From Acheta domesticus (lineage: Eukaryota > Arthropoda > Insecta > Orthoptera > Gryllidae): a DNA stretch of 64,000 nt. The notes below the pieces were generated by a model. That model was not told the DNA's origin and searched no databases. It worked only from the letters and a program-made list of their open reading frames with translations. The translations under genes and the position numbers were made by a program. Positions 10,966 through 21,195 of the stretch are shown here, piece after piece (the first letter of the stretch is position 1; each line of letters opens with the position of its first letter). The stretch spans positions 627,501 to 691,500 of the forward strand of contig JAHLJT010000631.1 in NCBI GenBank assembly GCA_031308135.1, read 5' to 3'.

Positions 10966-11841
10966 CGCACTTTTTCTCCCCTTACCCTATGTTTTCATCG
11001 CTTCCTCGCTCTTTCTTGCATCCTGTGTAATTGATCGATCAGGTAACGTTGGTTTGGTAAAAAGTTTTCTAACAATGCTTCTGCTAATTAATGCGTTTTC
11101 GGATTTGTAATTTGCTTTGTGAAAGGAGCTTCCTAAACAGAGTATGACGAGAATGCATAAGCGATGAAATTAAATTTCTCGGAAATACCGTTTACAACCT
11201 AAACTATTTCGTAACAAATAAATAAATCTTTAACACTTCACGGTCCTGCTGTATTCTCTCCCATGTTCACTCTTTCCAAAATTTGTTTGGTATCCTTATA
11301 TTACTTTTTTCTAGGGCGTGATATTGAAGTACTTACATAATGAATTTAGTAAACGATTCTTTGTACCCTTCAGGAATTTAAATCAAGTTTTCCTGAGACG
11401 TGCATTTAGCATCTTCAACAGAGGAGGCAGCATATATTCAGCATAAATGAAAAATTCTTTAAAAGAAAATATAAATTCCGATGGACATACCTGCAGTCAC
11501 CCCCCCCCCCAAGAAAAAATCGTGGGGGCTCTACTGTGCACCTTTTATTTTAATTTTTATTCTTAGCTATTGTTTCTTTTTGTGTCCTTGTGAACATTCG
11601 TATGAATAACAATTCTAGAGCCTGTAATCTGTATCTTGGAACTTGAATCACGCGCATGGCACCAATAAACACAATCTTGCGCTCTCCACTCGTTGCCCTC
11701 TGCCCCTCCCTCGCCCACTCCAGTTGCCAGGGATTCCTCCCCTCGCGGCAGATGGCTGAGTGGTTACCTTCGTTGCCGCTGTTTCCAAAGCAGCTGTTGG
11801 TCCTATCAGCAGCCGCTGCCACATTGGTGACTATCATCAAT
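10966..11841. other. Unique DNA, nothing recognised
   Basis: A C10 homopolymer near 11501 and short frames only. The frame at 11656-11844 has no recognisable domain. Confidence 0.45.
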
Positions 11842-12460
11842 TAGGGCTAGGATTTTGATGATTTTGCATCTGGTTTCTCGTTCTTGAGAAGCCCTCCCTC
11901 TTTCTTACTAACATATTTCATGTTTTGAGACATGAATTTTTTAGAACATTTTGTGGTTGAAAAGGCATTTTTGTACATTTTTGAGTTTTGATGTTATTGT
12001 TTGGTCATTTTTTTCCTTTTTTTCGATAGTTTTATTTTATGTTTTAGTACTTCCGAGCTCCTAGCTGAAGGTCGTCAATCATTTGTATTTGAAAACCTAA
12101 AAATGACCGTTGCAACTCAAAATTCAAGGGTTTTTAATACGAATGTAAATTGTATGTAAACAACAACAATAAATTGTAAACAATATTAATAAAGTATTTA
12201 TTCACTATAATAAATAATATATTAACTTCGATTCTTAACTGAGTTTTACAGTATTCAATTTATTCCAAATGTATTATCATGGCAAATTATTGGCTTAACC
12301 GAAGAAAGAAATACTTGTATTTCACAGTGTAAAAATCACGAAGTGGATACGTTTTAGGTCATTTTTAAGGCATTTTATGACATTTGAAGGATTCTTAGGG
12401 CATAAATGCATTCCTTAGGGCATTTTTATGTAGATTTAGGACATCAAAATCCTAGCCTAG
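11842..12460. mobile_element. Non-autonomous hAT-like element
   Basis: Ends TAGGGCTAGGATTTTGATG and ATCAAAATCCTAGCCTAG are inverted. Subterminal repeats of GGCATTTTTRTG type occur near both ends. TCATCAAT (11834-11841) and TGATCATT (12461-12468) match at 6/8 positions. It resembles the element at 24433-25103 in its terminal GGGCTNGGATTTTRATGA and looks like the same clan. No transposase frame. Confidence 0.65.
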
Positions 12461-12549
12461 TGATCATTCTTCGCCCCAATATTCTGTGATGTTATGTGAT
12501 TTCGACCGATGTCACTTCCCCGTATACCACCGAGTTCTTCTCTATTACA

Positions 12550-12550
<1 letters not shown>

Positions 12551-12594
<44 letters not shown>
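12551..12594. repeat. (TA)n microsatellite
   Basis: About 22 perfect TA dinucleotides. The isoleucine/tyrosine-rich frames around it are artefacts. Confidence 0.97.
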
Positions 12595-12598
<4 letters not shown>

Positions 12599-12633
12599 GT
12601 ATGTTAAATATATTGTTATTATTTTTTGTAGCA

Positions 12634-12658
12634 CTGAAGATGACCGCAATGCGACCGG
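12634..12658 (+). other. Hammerhead-like motif remnant
   Basis: CTGAAGA is followed by T, GACCG, a short loop, CGACC and GGAAA. It keeps the order seen at 4075 and 31011, but the second stem strand is mispaired, so it is probably inactive. It lies 40 bp downstream of the (TA)n tract. Confidence 0.3.
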
Positions 12659-12663
12659 AAAAG

Positions 12664-13150
12664 CTTTGTGCCAATATAAACACGTATGACAAAACAACGC
12701 CTCAAATCTATTTCTATGATGCAAATGAAAACTCCGCACAATTTCCTACCATTCTACTGCCAAGACCACTACAAATACCAATAGTGTGGCCTAATTATCA
12801 CCATTACAACCACAACCACAAAAAACAAAACAAAAAAACACTCAATCTCAACTCTATCTTCGAGCATATTGCCTTCCATTAAAAAAATTGGCTTAGTGCT
12901 ATGCGATAAGTTAGTTGTCCTTGTCTTTAGGAAGTTGGAAACGTAATTTTACGCCGTACACATACCGTAATTAATGATACGAAGATCGTCGGATTTGTGT
13001 TAGTAGATGCTACATTTCAGAACTGAGTTTCCAGAAATATTTCTGAAACTTGTCCCGCGAATTCTGTGAATCTGACTTGTTCCTATGTCAAACCAACTGA
13101 TGAATCTCTGGAAGACCATCCTCTGCATTGCTAGGAACAACTCAGGCTAC
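12664..13150. other. Unique DNA, nothing recognised
   Basis: Frames here have no domain; CA/AAC-rich stretch near 12800-12840. Confidence 0.45.
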
Positions 13151-13154
13151 CACC

Positions 13155-13600
13155 CATCTTGATCAGGTTTTTGTCCAGTTTCCCTGATCCATTGAGCAAA
13201 TGCTGAGGTGGCCCCTTGTTTTGCTTCTGGACGTAAATGTAGCTTCACTATGCGCACGTTTTGTTGAGCACTCCTTTACTTTTAGTGGTAGGAGTAGAGG
13301 TGAGGGTGAGTTACTATTTGTTAGCAATGCAGAAAAATCGAATCTGCATTTCGTTTACCGTTGCAAGTATGTTTAGTATAAATCAGGAGAGAAATATCTA
13401 GTTTCTCAAGTGTTGTTAATCTCGCGCATTTTTAATTTTTATTATTATATCTTTTTAATATTTTATTCATCTTTCAACTATCGTATTTATAGCTAAAATG
13501 TTAGGAAGGGATTGTGAAACTTAAGAAAACGTGCGCAAATAATCTTCTCCCCCATATGTCATATACAGTTTTCACTGGTTTTTTTTTTTTACCGAATAAA
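13155..13600. repeat. Dispersed repeat, copy 1 (second copy at 44625)
   Basis: It shares GATCAGGTTTTTGTCCAGTT, GCCCCTTGTTTTGCTTCTGG, GCGCACGTTTTGTTGAGCAC and the distal GTCATATACAGTTTT with 44625-44984. Inside are inverted arms GCGCACGTTTTGTTGAG (from 13252) and CTTAAGAAAACGTGCGC (ending 13537), so it may be a DNA transposon. The class is unknown. The middle differs between copies. Confidence 0.8.
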
Positions 13601-13627
13601 TCCCCAACTTTATTTCCTCCGCCAAAA

Positions 13628-13704
13628 GGCGGCTCCACACATCCGGCAATCGTGGAGTAGCAAGAGGTTGCTCGCTGTTCGCCAAATAAGGAATGTGTGT
13701 CGCC
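13628..13704. mobile_element. Short MITE with GGCGGCTCCACACAT end
   Basis: Bases 13628-13642 (GGCGGCTCCACACAT) are roughly inverted at 13690-13704 (ATGTGTGTCGCC). The internal TTGCTCGCTGTTCGCC resembles the TGCTCGCTGCTCGCC of the repeats at 51182 and 52504. Confidence 0.5.
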
Positions 13705-13859
13705 TGCTTAACTTTTAACCACCACTGCCACCAAGCGACGCTAGCCGCCAGCAGCCCTCCCAGCACAGCGACAGCGAAGCTTCTCTCAGGTCCGGTTTTT
13801 TGCCCATTCAGCGGCCGTGAAAGAAGCGGCACTAGTTCCTCCGGGGGTTTCATACAAAC

Positions 13860-14420
13860 CGGTTCCAGGGCTCCCCTTTTTTTGCGGCGGGCGCCTGGCG
13901 GCTAGGGGAGCGGAGGGGCGACGGGCTCCCGTTAGGCGGCGGGCAGCCCTCGGGCGCCGTGCTTCCACGCGCGCCCTGACCCCTGACCTCCCCACTCGCG
14001 CCGGGGGCGGCTGCCGGCGAGGCGAGGGGATTTCGGCGGGGCACCGGGGGTGCGGCGTGGCGGGGCGGGGCGGGGCGGGTTGGACGGCACGGGTGGGACG
14101 GCGGGGATCGGGGCGAGGCGGGGCGGCGCGGGTCGCCACTGGGCAACGCGGCGTGGGCCGGGCGGCGCAGAGCGGCGCGGGGCGGCGCGGAGGGGCGCGG
14201 GGTGGCGCGGGGCGGCGCGGGGCGGGGCGGCGCGGGGCGGCGCGGGGCGGCACGGGGCGGCGCGGGGCGGCGCGGGGCGGCGCAGGGTGGCGTGTGGATG
14301 GGTTGCGAGGCGCGGGGTGGGGCGAGGTGGGGCCGGGCGGAGCGAATGCGAGGACGTGTTTGCGCGACCGGAGCAGCTCATTGTCCGGAAGCCGCTGCCA
14401 CTGGGACTGCGTCGCCAGAC
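13860..14420. repeat. G-rich block with GGGGCGGCGC decamer array and G-quadruplex motif
   Basis: From about 14163 to 14285 a 10-bp unit GGGGCGGCGC repeats with minor variants. Upstream, 14061-14079 has four G-runs in a row (GGGGCGGGGCGGGGCGGG), a textbook G-quadruplex motif on the plus strand. Long frames on both strands (Gly/Arg/Ala or Pro/Arg/Ala) follow the 10-bp period and are not genes. Confidence 0.85.
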
Positions 14421-14489
14421 GCCGTCGGGCATGTCACTAGTCGGCAAATAGACAACGCTTGGAGGCAGTGGTACTGGTGGTAGAAGTGG

Positions 14490-14975
14490 TATCGTTTGAG
14501 ATGGCTCAAGGCATCAGTATTATTGATATCGCTGGAGTGTTTCCGACCGGGTGGTCCTAGGTTTCCACTCTCCACGATGGCAGGATTTTCGACACTGGTT
14601 TATCAGGCAGGTCGAGTTCAGCCGCTGTCTGCAGGAGGATTCTAGCGGCCGGCTGCTCTAATCAGTAGTTTTCCGTGGTTTCTACGATCAACACCAGGCG
14701 AATGCTGTGGCAGTACACTAACAAACGGGCCACGAACCGCGCGCAATTTTTCCTTCCTCTTCCCTTGCATACACACATGTCGGGACACCAGTTAGGAGTT
14801 ACGAGCTTGTCCCGGTTGGGGATGTGCCCCGCTGGTGCGAGATACCTGGCAGGGGAAAACCTCGCAATCTTCGCGTAAGTCGGCGCTGGATCTCTCCCTC
14901 CAGTGACGATAACCGCCACCTCCTGCGATAAAGCATCTCTACACTTATATGACTCATCTTAGCAGCATCCATTAA
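14490..14975 (+). mobile_element. tRNA-derived SINE, family 1, degenerate copy
   Basis: It follows the order of the copy at 5428: A-box-like GATGGCTCAAGGC (14500), weak B box GGTTTCCACTC (14560), the core ACCAGGCGAATGCTGTGGCA (from 14692), ACACATGTCGGGACACCAG (from 14772) and CCGCCACCTCC (from 14912). The trailing end has no clear A-rich tail. Old copy. Confidence 0.75.
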
Positions 14976-16200
14976 TCAGTGATGGTAAATTATGCGGGAT
15001 GGGGATGGAGGGGATTAGTTGTGAAGGTAGAATGGTTTTGACAAGTACTCTGTTGTTACATAGAAGAATTAATACAACTGCTTTGAATTATTGATGTTGA
15101 TACAGCATTGGTCGTGTTATGTCGCAAAAACTGTTGCACTTTTTGACTTCGGAAGTTATAAATAATTCATTATTAGAGAAGTACGGTATAGATTTTTTAA
15201 ATACATTCTTGATATGAATGCGATCATTATGAGATTTGAGATCTTGAGCTTAATGAACAGAAAAAAGATCTTGAGCTTAATGAACAGAAAATTAATAATT
15301 CCTCCCCGTCGCCTGATCACCAACCGTTCCACATCCACAAAAAAAACATTTTATTCACTTTTAGTGCGTTATCCAGAATATTGAATCGTGAAAAATGCTA
15401 CTTTAGCAATATTACTATATTTTATTTATTTGAACGAATGTTGCAAATATTAGATCTTGCTGAATCTGATGGACATTTTGAAATCCGTTTAGCATTTGTA
15501 TGTAACAATTCCCCAGAGAGTCGGAAGCAGTAGAAACGACGTGATTAAATCACTTTCATTAACTTATTGTTTGATAGTTTAGAGAACGCTGAAGAGCACA
15601 AAGCATTTGTTTCCATTGCGCTGAATGGATTTTCGCCGTCGCGTCCTTGTCTACCACAATTGGTTCAATGAACCATGTTAATGAGCCGGAAAGCGCAGTT
15701 TCCCTTCGCAAATCCCCACTGCTCCCAATGCAGTTCGCGGTTTCCAGGATTTACACTCCGATGACCGGACGAAACTCCTCGTGCGAGCATTTCATGACCG
15801 ATCCCGAAAACGAACATATTTTTTTAACAACAACAACAACAAAAAAAAGACAAAAAACAAAATTTGTCGAACAAGTAAAATACACAAAATTAATTATAAA
15901 ATCCACTTATATTGTGAGTAAAGCATATTTTCGTAACAAGCATTTTGTAAATATTTACGTAACAAGTATTCAACACGCAGGGTGAATTATGTCATATCCG
16001 ATTTATCTTCTCCATTGTGAATGACGTTTTTGAACGGTATTCTGTCTTTTATAAATTTGTTTAATTATATATATTTTTGTTGCAAAATTGCTTTTTGTGT
16101 AATTATATAGCAGGATAATTATAATGCAAACTTTCATAATTTCAAAAATTGCTTCATTCATCTAAACTCGCCAGAGAAGGTTAAGAAAAGTATAGGTTGG
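14976..16200. other. Unique DNA, nothing recognised
   Basis: It contains a doubled GATCTTGAGCTTAATGAACA unit near 15239-15290 and a short (CAA)n tract at about 15828-15842. The stretch 15600-15800 is GC-balanced, but the frame at 15647-15985 has no recognisable domain. Confidence 0.45.
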
Positions 16201-16229
16201 TTGCCTTTGCAAATCAGGTCATTGTGGCA

Positions 16230-16410
16230 AATGCGGGAACGTAAAACGAGAACGAAAAACGTCGTCCTGGTGGCGCGTCGTGCAAGGATGCCACATTGGG
16301 CGGAATTCCGCCGATTGTACGGCGCAAATGCCTCGGCTCGCGGGAAGAAAATGCATTTTGCGGAATTCCCCTCAGTGGCCGGAATTTTTTTGCCCTCGTC
16401 CTTCGATCTC
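16230..16410. repeat. GGAATTCC-rich repeat remnant
   Basis: GGCGGAATTCCGCC (16299-16312) and TGCGGAATTCCCC (16359-16371) recur, with a related GGTGGAATTCCGC at about 60496. It is probably a fragment of an uncharacterised repeat. Confidence 0.35.
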
Positions 16411-16479
16411 GAGGGAAAGTAGTGTGACGTACTGAAATAAATGACACAGACAATTGCTTTTAAGATAAACATATTTTCA

Positions 16480-16485
16480 TTTATT
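16480..16485 (-). promoter_or_regulatory. AATAAA polyadenylation-type signal
   Basis: AATAAA on the minus strand, about 40 bp beyond the stop codon of the frame at 16524-16955, where a polyadenylation signal would be expected. The hexamer is common in AT-rich DNA, so support is modest. Confidence 0.35.
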
Positions 16486-16523
16486 TCGAAAGTAACATAA
16501 GTAAAGAAATATACAATTACTGA

Positions 16524-16955
16524 TTAAACCCCGGCAACCTTTTTCTTCCCCTTGGCCACGAAAACCCCGCGACCGTCCCCAGGCCTACAGCCCAGTGCCA
16601 CTGCCCTAAAACAGGGAACAACGCATGATGCGATGCTATCGGACGTAAAGTCCCCGGTAACCAACGTACCCACAAGGCCTGGCGCCAAACCGGTCTCCGC
16701 CCCGGAAACCACGTGCTTGAATGCACTGGAGTTCCACCCATCTCTTTGGCTAACAAAGAAGCTCAACGAATCTCCGCGAGCGCAGAAGGCGCCCACCTTA
16801 TATACACCCACGTCTCCCCTACCCGGCGCCATGGTGTCGGCGTCCCTAGGCTCGATGGCTAGCCAGTTCCAGGAGTCTTGCACAATCATCCCAGACTCGC
16901 CACTAACCTTTCTCAACAGTCGTGTTTGCACGGAGTTTTTCTGGTGCAGCCACAT
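16524..16955 (-). CDS. Coding-like ORF of unknown family, 143 aa
   Basis: I do not recognise the product. The minus-strand frame is 143 residues, rich in Gly, Val and Ala, with scattered Trp/Cys and a basic tail (KGKKK). Its codons favour purine-first, GNN-type triplets, as real coding DNA does, and an AATAAA hexamer follows 40 bp after the stop. In the same frame another ATG lies 20 codons upstream (17015), but a TGA (16979-16977) separates the two, so the sequence may be a decayed longer gene or may start at 16955. The plus strand is also open here (16552-17091, 179 codons), which weakens the case. No signal peptide, membrane segment or catalytic motif is evident. It could be a captured or retrocopied gene fragment. 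Confidence 0.35.
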   Translation of the reverse strand: MWLHQKNSVQTRLLRKVSGESGMIVQDSWNWLAIEPRDADTMAPGRGDVGVYKVGAFCARGDSLSFFVSQRDGWNSSAFKHVVSGAETGLAPGLVGTLVTGDFTSDSIASCVVPCFRAVALGCRPGDGRGVFVAKGKKKVAGV

Positions 16956-17101
16956 CCTAGGGTCTCTATTTTTAGCTCAGGTGCGCCCTTCCACCACAGC
17001 TTCCGGCTTAGGCATGCCGCCCGCTTGGAAGTGTTACTACGACGCCACAGTAGTAACTCTGCGGCGGCGTCTCGCAGCAGATGTGGCATAGGACCAGAGT
17101 A

Positions 17102-18650
17102 GGGAGTTTGTGCTCCCTAGAACGTTAAACCACTACCGATCTTCTGCGCTGGCGCAGTTCAAGTTTCGCATCACTTTACGGTCGCTTTCACCACCATTAC
17201 TTAAGAATTTTAAGGTAGACTTAGGAGACGCTTCCGTTTCACCATTCCCTTTAAGGCGAACTTAAACGGTAAGTTCTATTTAAATTTAAGCACATCTCTA
17301 AGATGTACTTACCCATGGGTGATGCATTTTACGTCCTGCTTTATGTGGCAAAAACAGTTAAAATGGCGAGCTTATTGTGGAGTGTTGCTTTGATAGTGAT
17401 TGCTACGACATTTGCAAAGACGAGAGCTTTGAGAGGCCTTCTCCTACGATGAGGTGGATATGGGACCGGTCCAAATATTTCCAAGAGCTCGATGAAAGGG
17501 ATTGTGGTACCAGATTTTTGCCTAGTATCAAAGATGATAATACTATAGATTTTAGATCTAATTGAATACCGATTGGAATTTCTAAGTTTGCTTCGTAGTT
17601 ATTATTAACGAAATGAGCATTTCAGTAATTTTGATACATAATTGATACAATCATAATTACATAATTGATTCAATCAGTATTTTGATACAATTTTGCTTAA
17701 CAGCTAGTGTTTTGTAGGTCGTGCTTACATGATACCGTAGCTACTATTACCTTCCAAGTTTTAAATTCAGTAATTTTTATTGCATTTCCTTTTTCACCTA
17801 CACCAAACTCTCTCCACAGCTTCATTTAAAGTTTTTTATATTTCATCTTGTGGATCGGTGTTTTAAAATAGCTTTCAATGTTTACCCGTGCATCCTTCTT
17901 TTTGTTGGTTTGTTCCATTTGTAACTATATTTTCTATAATATAAATGTACTTTCTCATACATTCGATGAGCACTTGTTTCTCTGAAGAGGGAAATTTCAC
18001 ACTCCTCTCTCTTTCACGAAAAATCAATAAAAATAACCTCTTTGCAACGTAGTAAAAAGCATAACCAAAACAATGTTTTTTGTGATCTTTGCCTAGTTTA
18101 CCAGAATCCAGCATTACCAATCTACCCTCAGATTCATATAAGTTATACTTTACCAAGTATTGCTTTAAAGAGGGGTGGTGAAATGACGAACCACAAAGCG
18201 TGATTTAAAAAGCACAAAGCATCTTAAAATTAAGAATGGCTTTACTGAGTCATACGTAAAGACTATTTGGTGAAACCGGCCGTTAATACATTTGCGCATG
18301 CGCAGAAGATCGATAGTTCTGTACGTTATGGCGTGCACAAACGCACTAGTGTCACTCCAGTAAAACTGCAACGAGGCTTCGAGCATAATTCCCTTGCGCT
18401 CCGCCGGCAACAGGCGAGGAAGGAAGCAGCGGATCAGTTCGCTTCCTGCTGGGAAGAACAAACTGTTCTTCCTCTCTCTCTCCCACATAATGTTGTGTAA
18501 TTTTTATCGTTCCACAGCGACTATATTCCGATTTAAATGTAGTGTCTCTTGAAGAAGCTGCAAGGAGGACTATCATCCAATCGTGATGTTCGTTACGACT
18601 TCAATTTTTGGCACTGAACAAGTCCCTCTGTATTCTTACCACATTCAGAG
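17102..18650. other. Unique DNA; one tiny ORF with a hydrophobic start
   Basis: At 17363 an ATG in good context (AAAATGGCG) opens a 29-codon frame with a hydrophobic stretch like a signal peptide (MASLLWSVALIVIATTFA). It is overlapped by a 62-codon cysteine-containing frame (17377-17565). Neither is recognised. A short repeated TTGATACAAT motif lies at 17625-17690. Confidence 0.3.
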
Positions 18651-18797
18651 GAACTTAATTGAAGCTCCCGATTGGATGACAGTGTTCCCCTCTTCTTCTA
18701 GCGTATGATCTTGAAGGGACACTTAATTTAAATTGGAGTATAATGTTAACTGTGGAGGTTCCTTTCGAACGTATTGCCTTTTCTTTTCTCACCGACG

Positions 18798-21190
18798 CAC
18801 ATTGGGAAAAAAGCCCGAAAAGCTGGCCAAAAGTCAAATAAGATGCCAATCGCATATAAAACATTTTATCTAGGGGTTTTTGGGGTCGCTGAATCCGAAT
18901 CTGAAGCCATATTTGTATTTATTTAAAAATTGGAATACATAGAGGCAATAATGCATCAGAAAATTAATTTATAAATCAATTGACAGATGTATTCTACAAA
19001 ATATTATTTGTCTGACTACTAATCTCATTCGGATGATAATAAAAGCCAAAAATTGATAGATCAGAATGTATTTTTGCAATATTTTAGAGTATTTGATCTA
19101 TCACACATTATCCCTCAATTTATTTGTTAATAAGAAGAAAGTAATACTGGTTAAACTGGAGTTGAATAATTATTTTAACATTTCAAATGAAGTACATTTT
19201 TAAAGTTAAAAGAATTATAACTTAAATTAACATGCTAATAGACTTTTCTGTGTCACGCCTGGAGAAAGTTGTTCTATTATTTTCTTCTTGTTTCTCATTT
19301 TATCTGTATAGTATACATACCTCCAGGAACAGCTTCCATTTTACCAGATGAACAATGTCGATTCCCAATCCAGTTAGACACGAAGTACGTATTGGTGAAT
19401 AATTACGAGAACAACTATATTGTATTTTGAACAAAATACAACACACTATAGTAAAACGCACTCTATAAAATGTAGACACGAATCACGACATCACTACACC
19501 CTGGGAGGTTTAGTACTGGCAGCTAGCAAGTGCCATCGTGCTGAAATCTACTGTGAACAGCGTGGCACGAAGAGATAGCAATAGTTGCGCTAGGTGACTC
19601 GGTGGCCCCCACGCAGCACGCCATCGCCTTTGCGACGCAATTTCGATGAATGAACAGGAACAGCGTTGAAAGAGAAGGGTCGAGATATGTGCACAAAGCT
19701 TTCTTTGAAAGGTATTGAGAAGCTCGCAAGATTATAAATAAAACTAAATGTACAGTGAGCTCCGAAACAATGGAGGGGACTCAGGCACCCTGCACGCCTA
19801 CTGCCGGGTTCATCTATTAATCCCAATGTTTTTTGTTTTGACATGTTTTAATTTGTTTATATTTCTTGTATCGGGAAACTGATGATGTTTGAAACTGTTA
19901 CACTTACCCTTTTGTTTCAAATACTCTTGAAAAGAATATCCTTTCAAGTGTAGTTTTTCGATAAAATCTAATAGTTTAAAAACATAATATTTAAGATATA
20001 TATTTTGTTTATATTATTTGTCATACCATTCGTAAGTATTCAGAATATTCATCATCAATTTCATTCAAAACTTATTGAGTATGTAGCAGACATGGTGGCG
20101 TTGACGGACGTAAAAGCTTTTGTTTTCTGCTAGTATATAATGAAATTTTGAGTTCCTTTTCAAAAACCAAAAATTTGGAAGAATAAATTAGTAAAATAAA
20201 CAATTATAACAAATGTATACTAATCATATTAATGTTTTGCACTTTTTTCGAAATTTCTATAAGCTCATTCTCCGATGAACGTCAAAATTGTGATATTATT
20301 TGTTGTTCTACAACTGTATTAGCACATATTGTCAGGTAATTGTTACGGATGTTATTTAAAAAATATAATAATTAATTTTTTAAACACTGAAAAACGTGAT
20401 AGAAGGCGGTAGCCTTAATTTTTATCCTGTTAGAATATAAAATTGTAATGTAAATAGAATGAATGCAATTTTAATACCAATTAGCACATTAACAATTTAA
20501 ACAAATTCAGTAATATTCACTAATTATCGATCAGATCTTTAAGAATAATATAGAGTTTCCAGATATAATTATAGACTCATTGAACAAAGTTAAGATTGGT
20601 GTCGTGGTTTGATACGCCAATGTATATTCCACCGAGCATCTGCTTTGAAATGTTTTTTATTGCTCTACAACTTTATTAGCAGATATTAGCAGCTAATTGT
20701 TATGAATCTCAATAAAGGACATAATACTTGATAGTTTAAAACATGAAAGACGGCGGTAGTGCGTGGAACTTCTAACTTTTACCCTGTAAAATAAAAAAAA
20801 TATATATAAAAAATAAACGAAAAATCGCAATTTTTTAATATAAATTTCTCGTAACCGAAGCAAACAAATGAAATGACAATTACTCGCCTTATAGATTACA
20901 CCTACAAGAATAACATAGATTTTACCAAATGTCATTACCTGATCACTGAACAAAGTTATGCGTCATTGAATGCGGGCTTGCACAAAGCCTTCGAAATCAG
21001 ACCCAAGAGAAGTAAATTTTGTCTAACTTTGAAACAATATACAAACGCAGTCAGTGAACATAGGTTTTCAAAATTTACGACATTTAATGCAGAATTTTGT
21101 CCTCTTTTAAATGGTGTATGACACAAGTATGTATGTTGAAATTAATGTTTTGGACTTTTGGCCGGCTTTTCGGGCTTTTTTCCCAATGTG
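18798..21190. mobile_element. Transib-type non-autonomous transposon with perfect 5-bp TSD
   Basis: Bases 18798-18835 and 21153-21190 are 38-bp terminal inverted repeats with a single mismatch, starting CACATTGGGAAAAAAGCCCG. CGACG lies immediately outside both ends (18793-18797 and 21191-21195). A GC-rich 5-bp duplication with CAC-initial ends is the known hallmark of the Transib superfamily, relatives of the RAG recombinase. Terminal A-tracts start at positions 10, 21 and 32, about one helical turn apart. The 2.3-kb AT-rich interior encodes no transposase (longest frames about 85 codons), so it would need an enzyme from elsewhere. The superfamily rests on ends and duplication only. Confidence 0.8.
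20260..20975. repeat. Two-unit tandem repeat inside the Transib-type element
   Basis: Landmarks recur at 357-365 bp: CTACAACTGTATTAGC (20308) and CTACAACTTTATTAGC (20665); AAGAATAATATAGA (20541) and AAGAATAACATAGA (20906). Both units carry a GGCGGTAG motif. They are substantially diverged. Confidence 0.7.
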
Positions 21191-21195
21191 CGACG

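Noticed and set aside
13817..14451. 207-codon and overlapping Gly/Arg-rich frames
   Set aside because: They track a 10-bp GGGGCGGCGC array; no domain or codon structure.
16292..16312. CACATTGGG, identical to the first nine bases of the Transib-type ends
   Set aside because: It continues as CGGAATTCCGCC rather than AAAAAAGCCC, with no partner end or 5-bp duplication.
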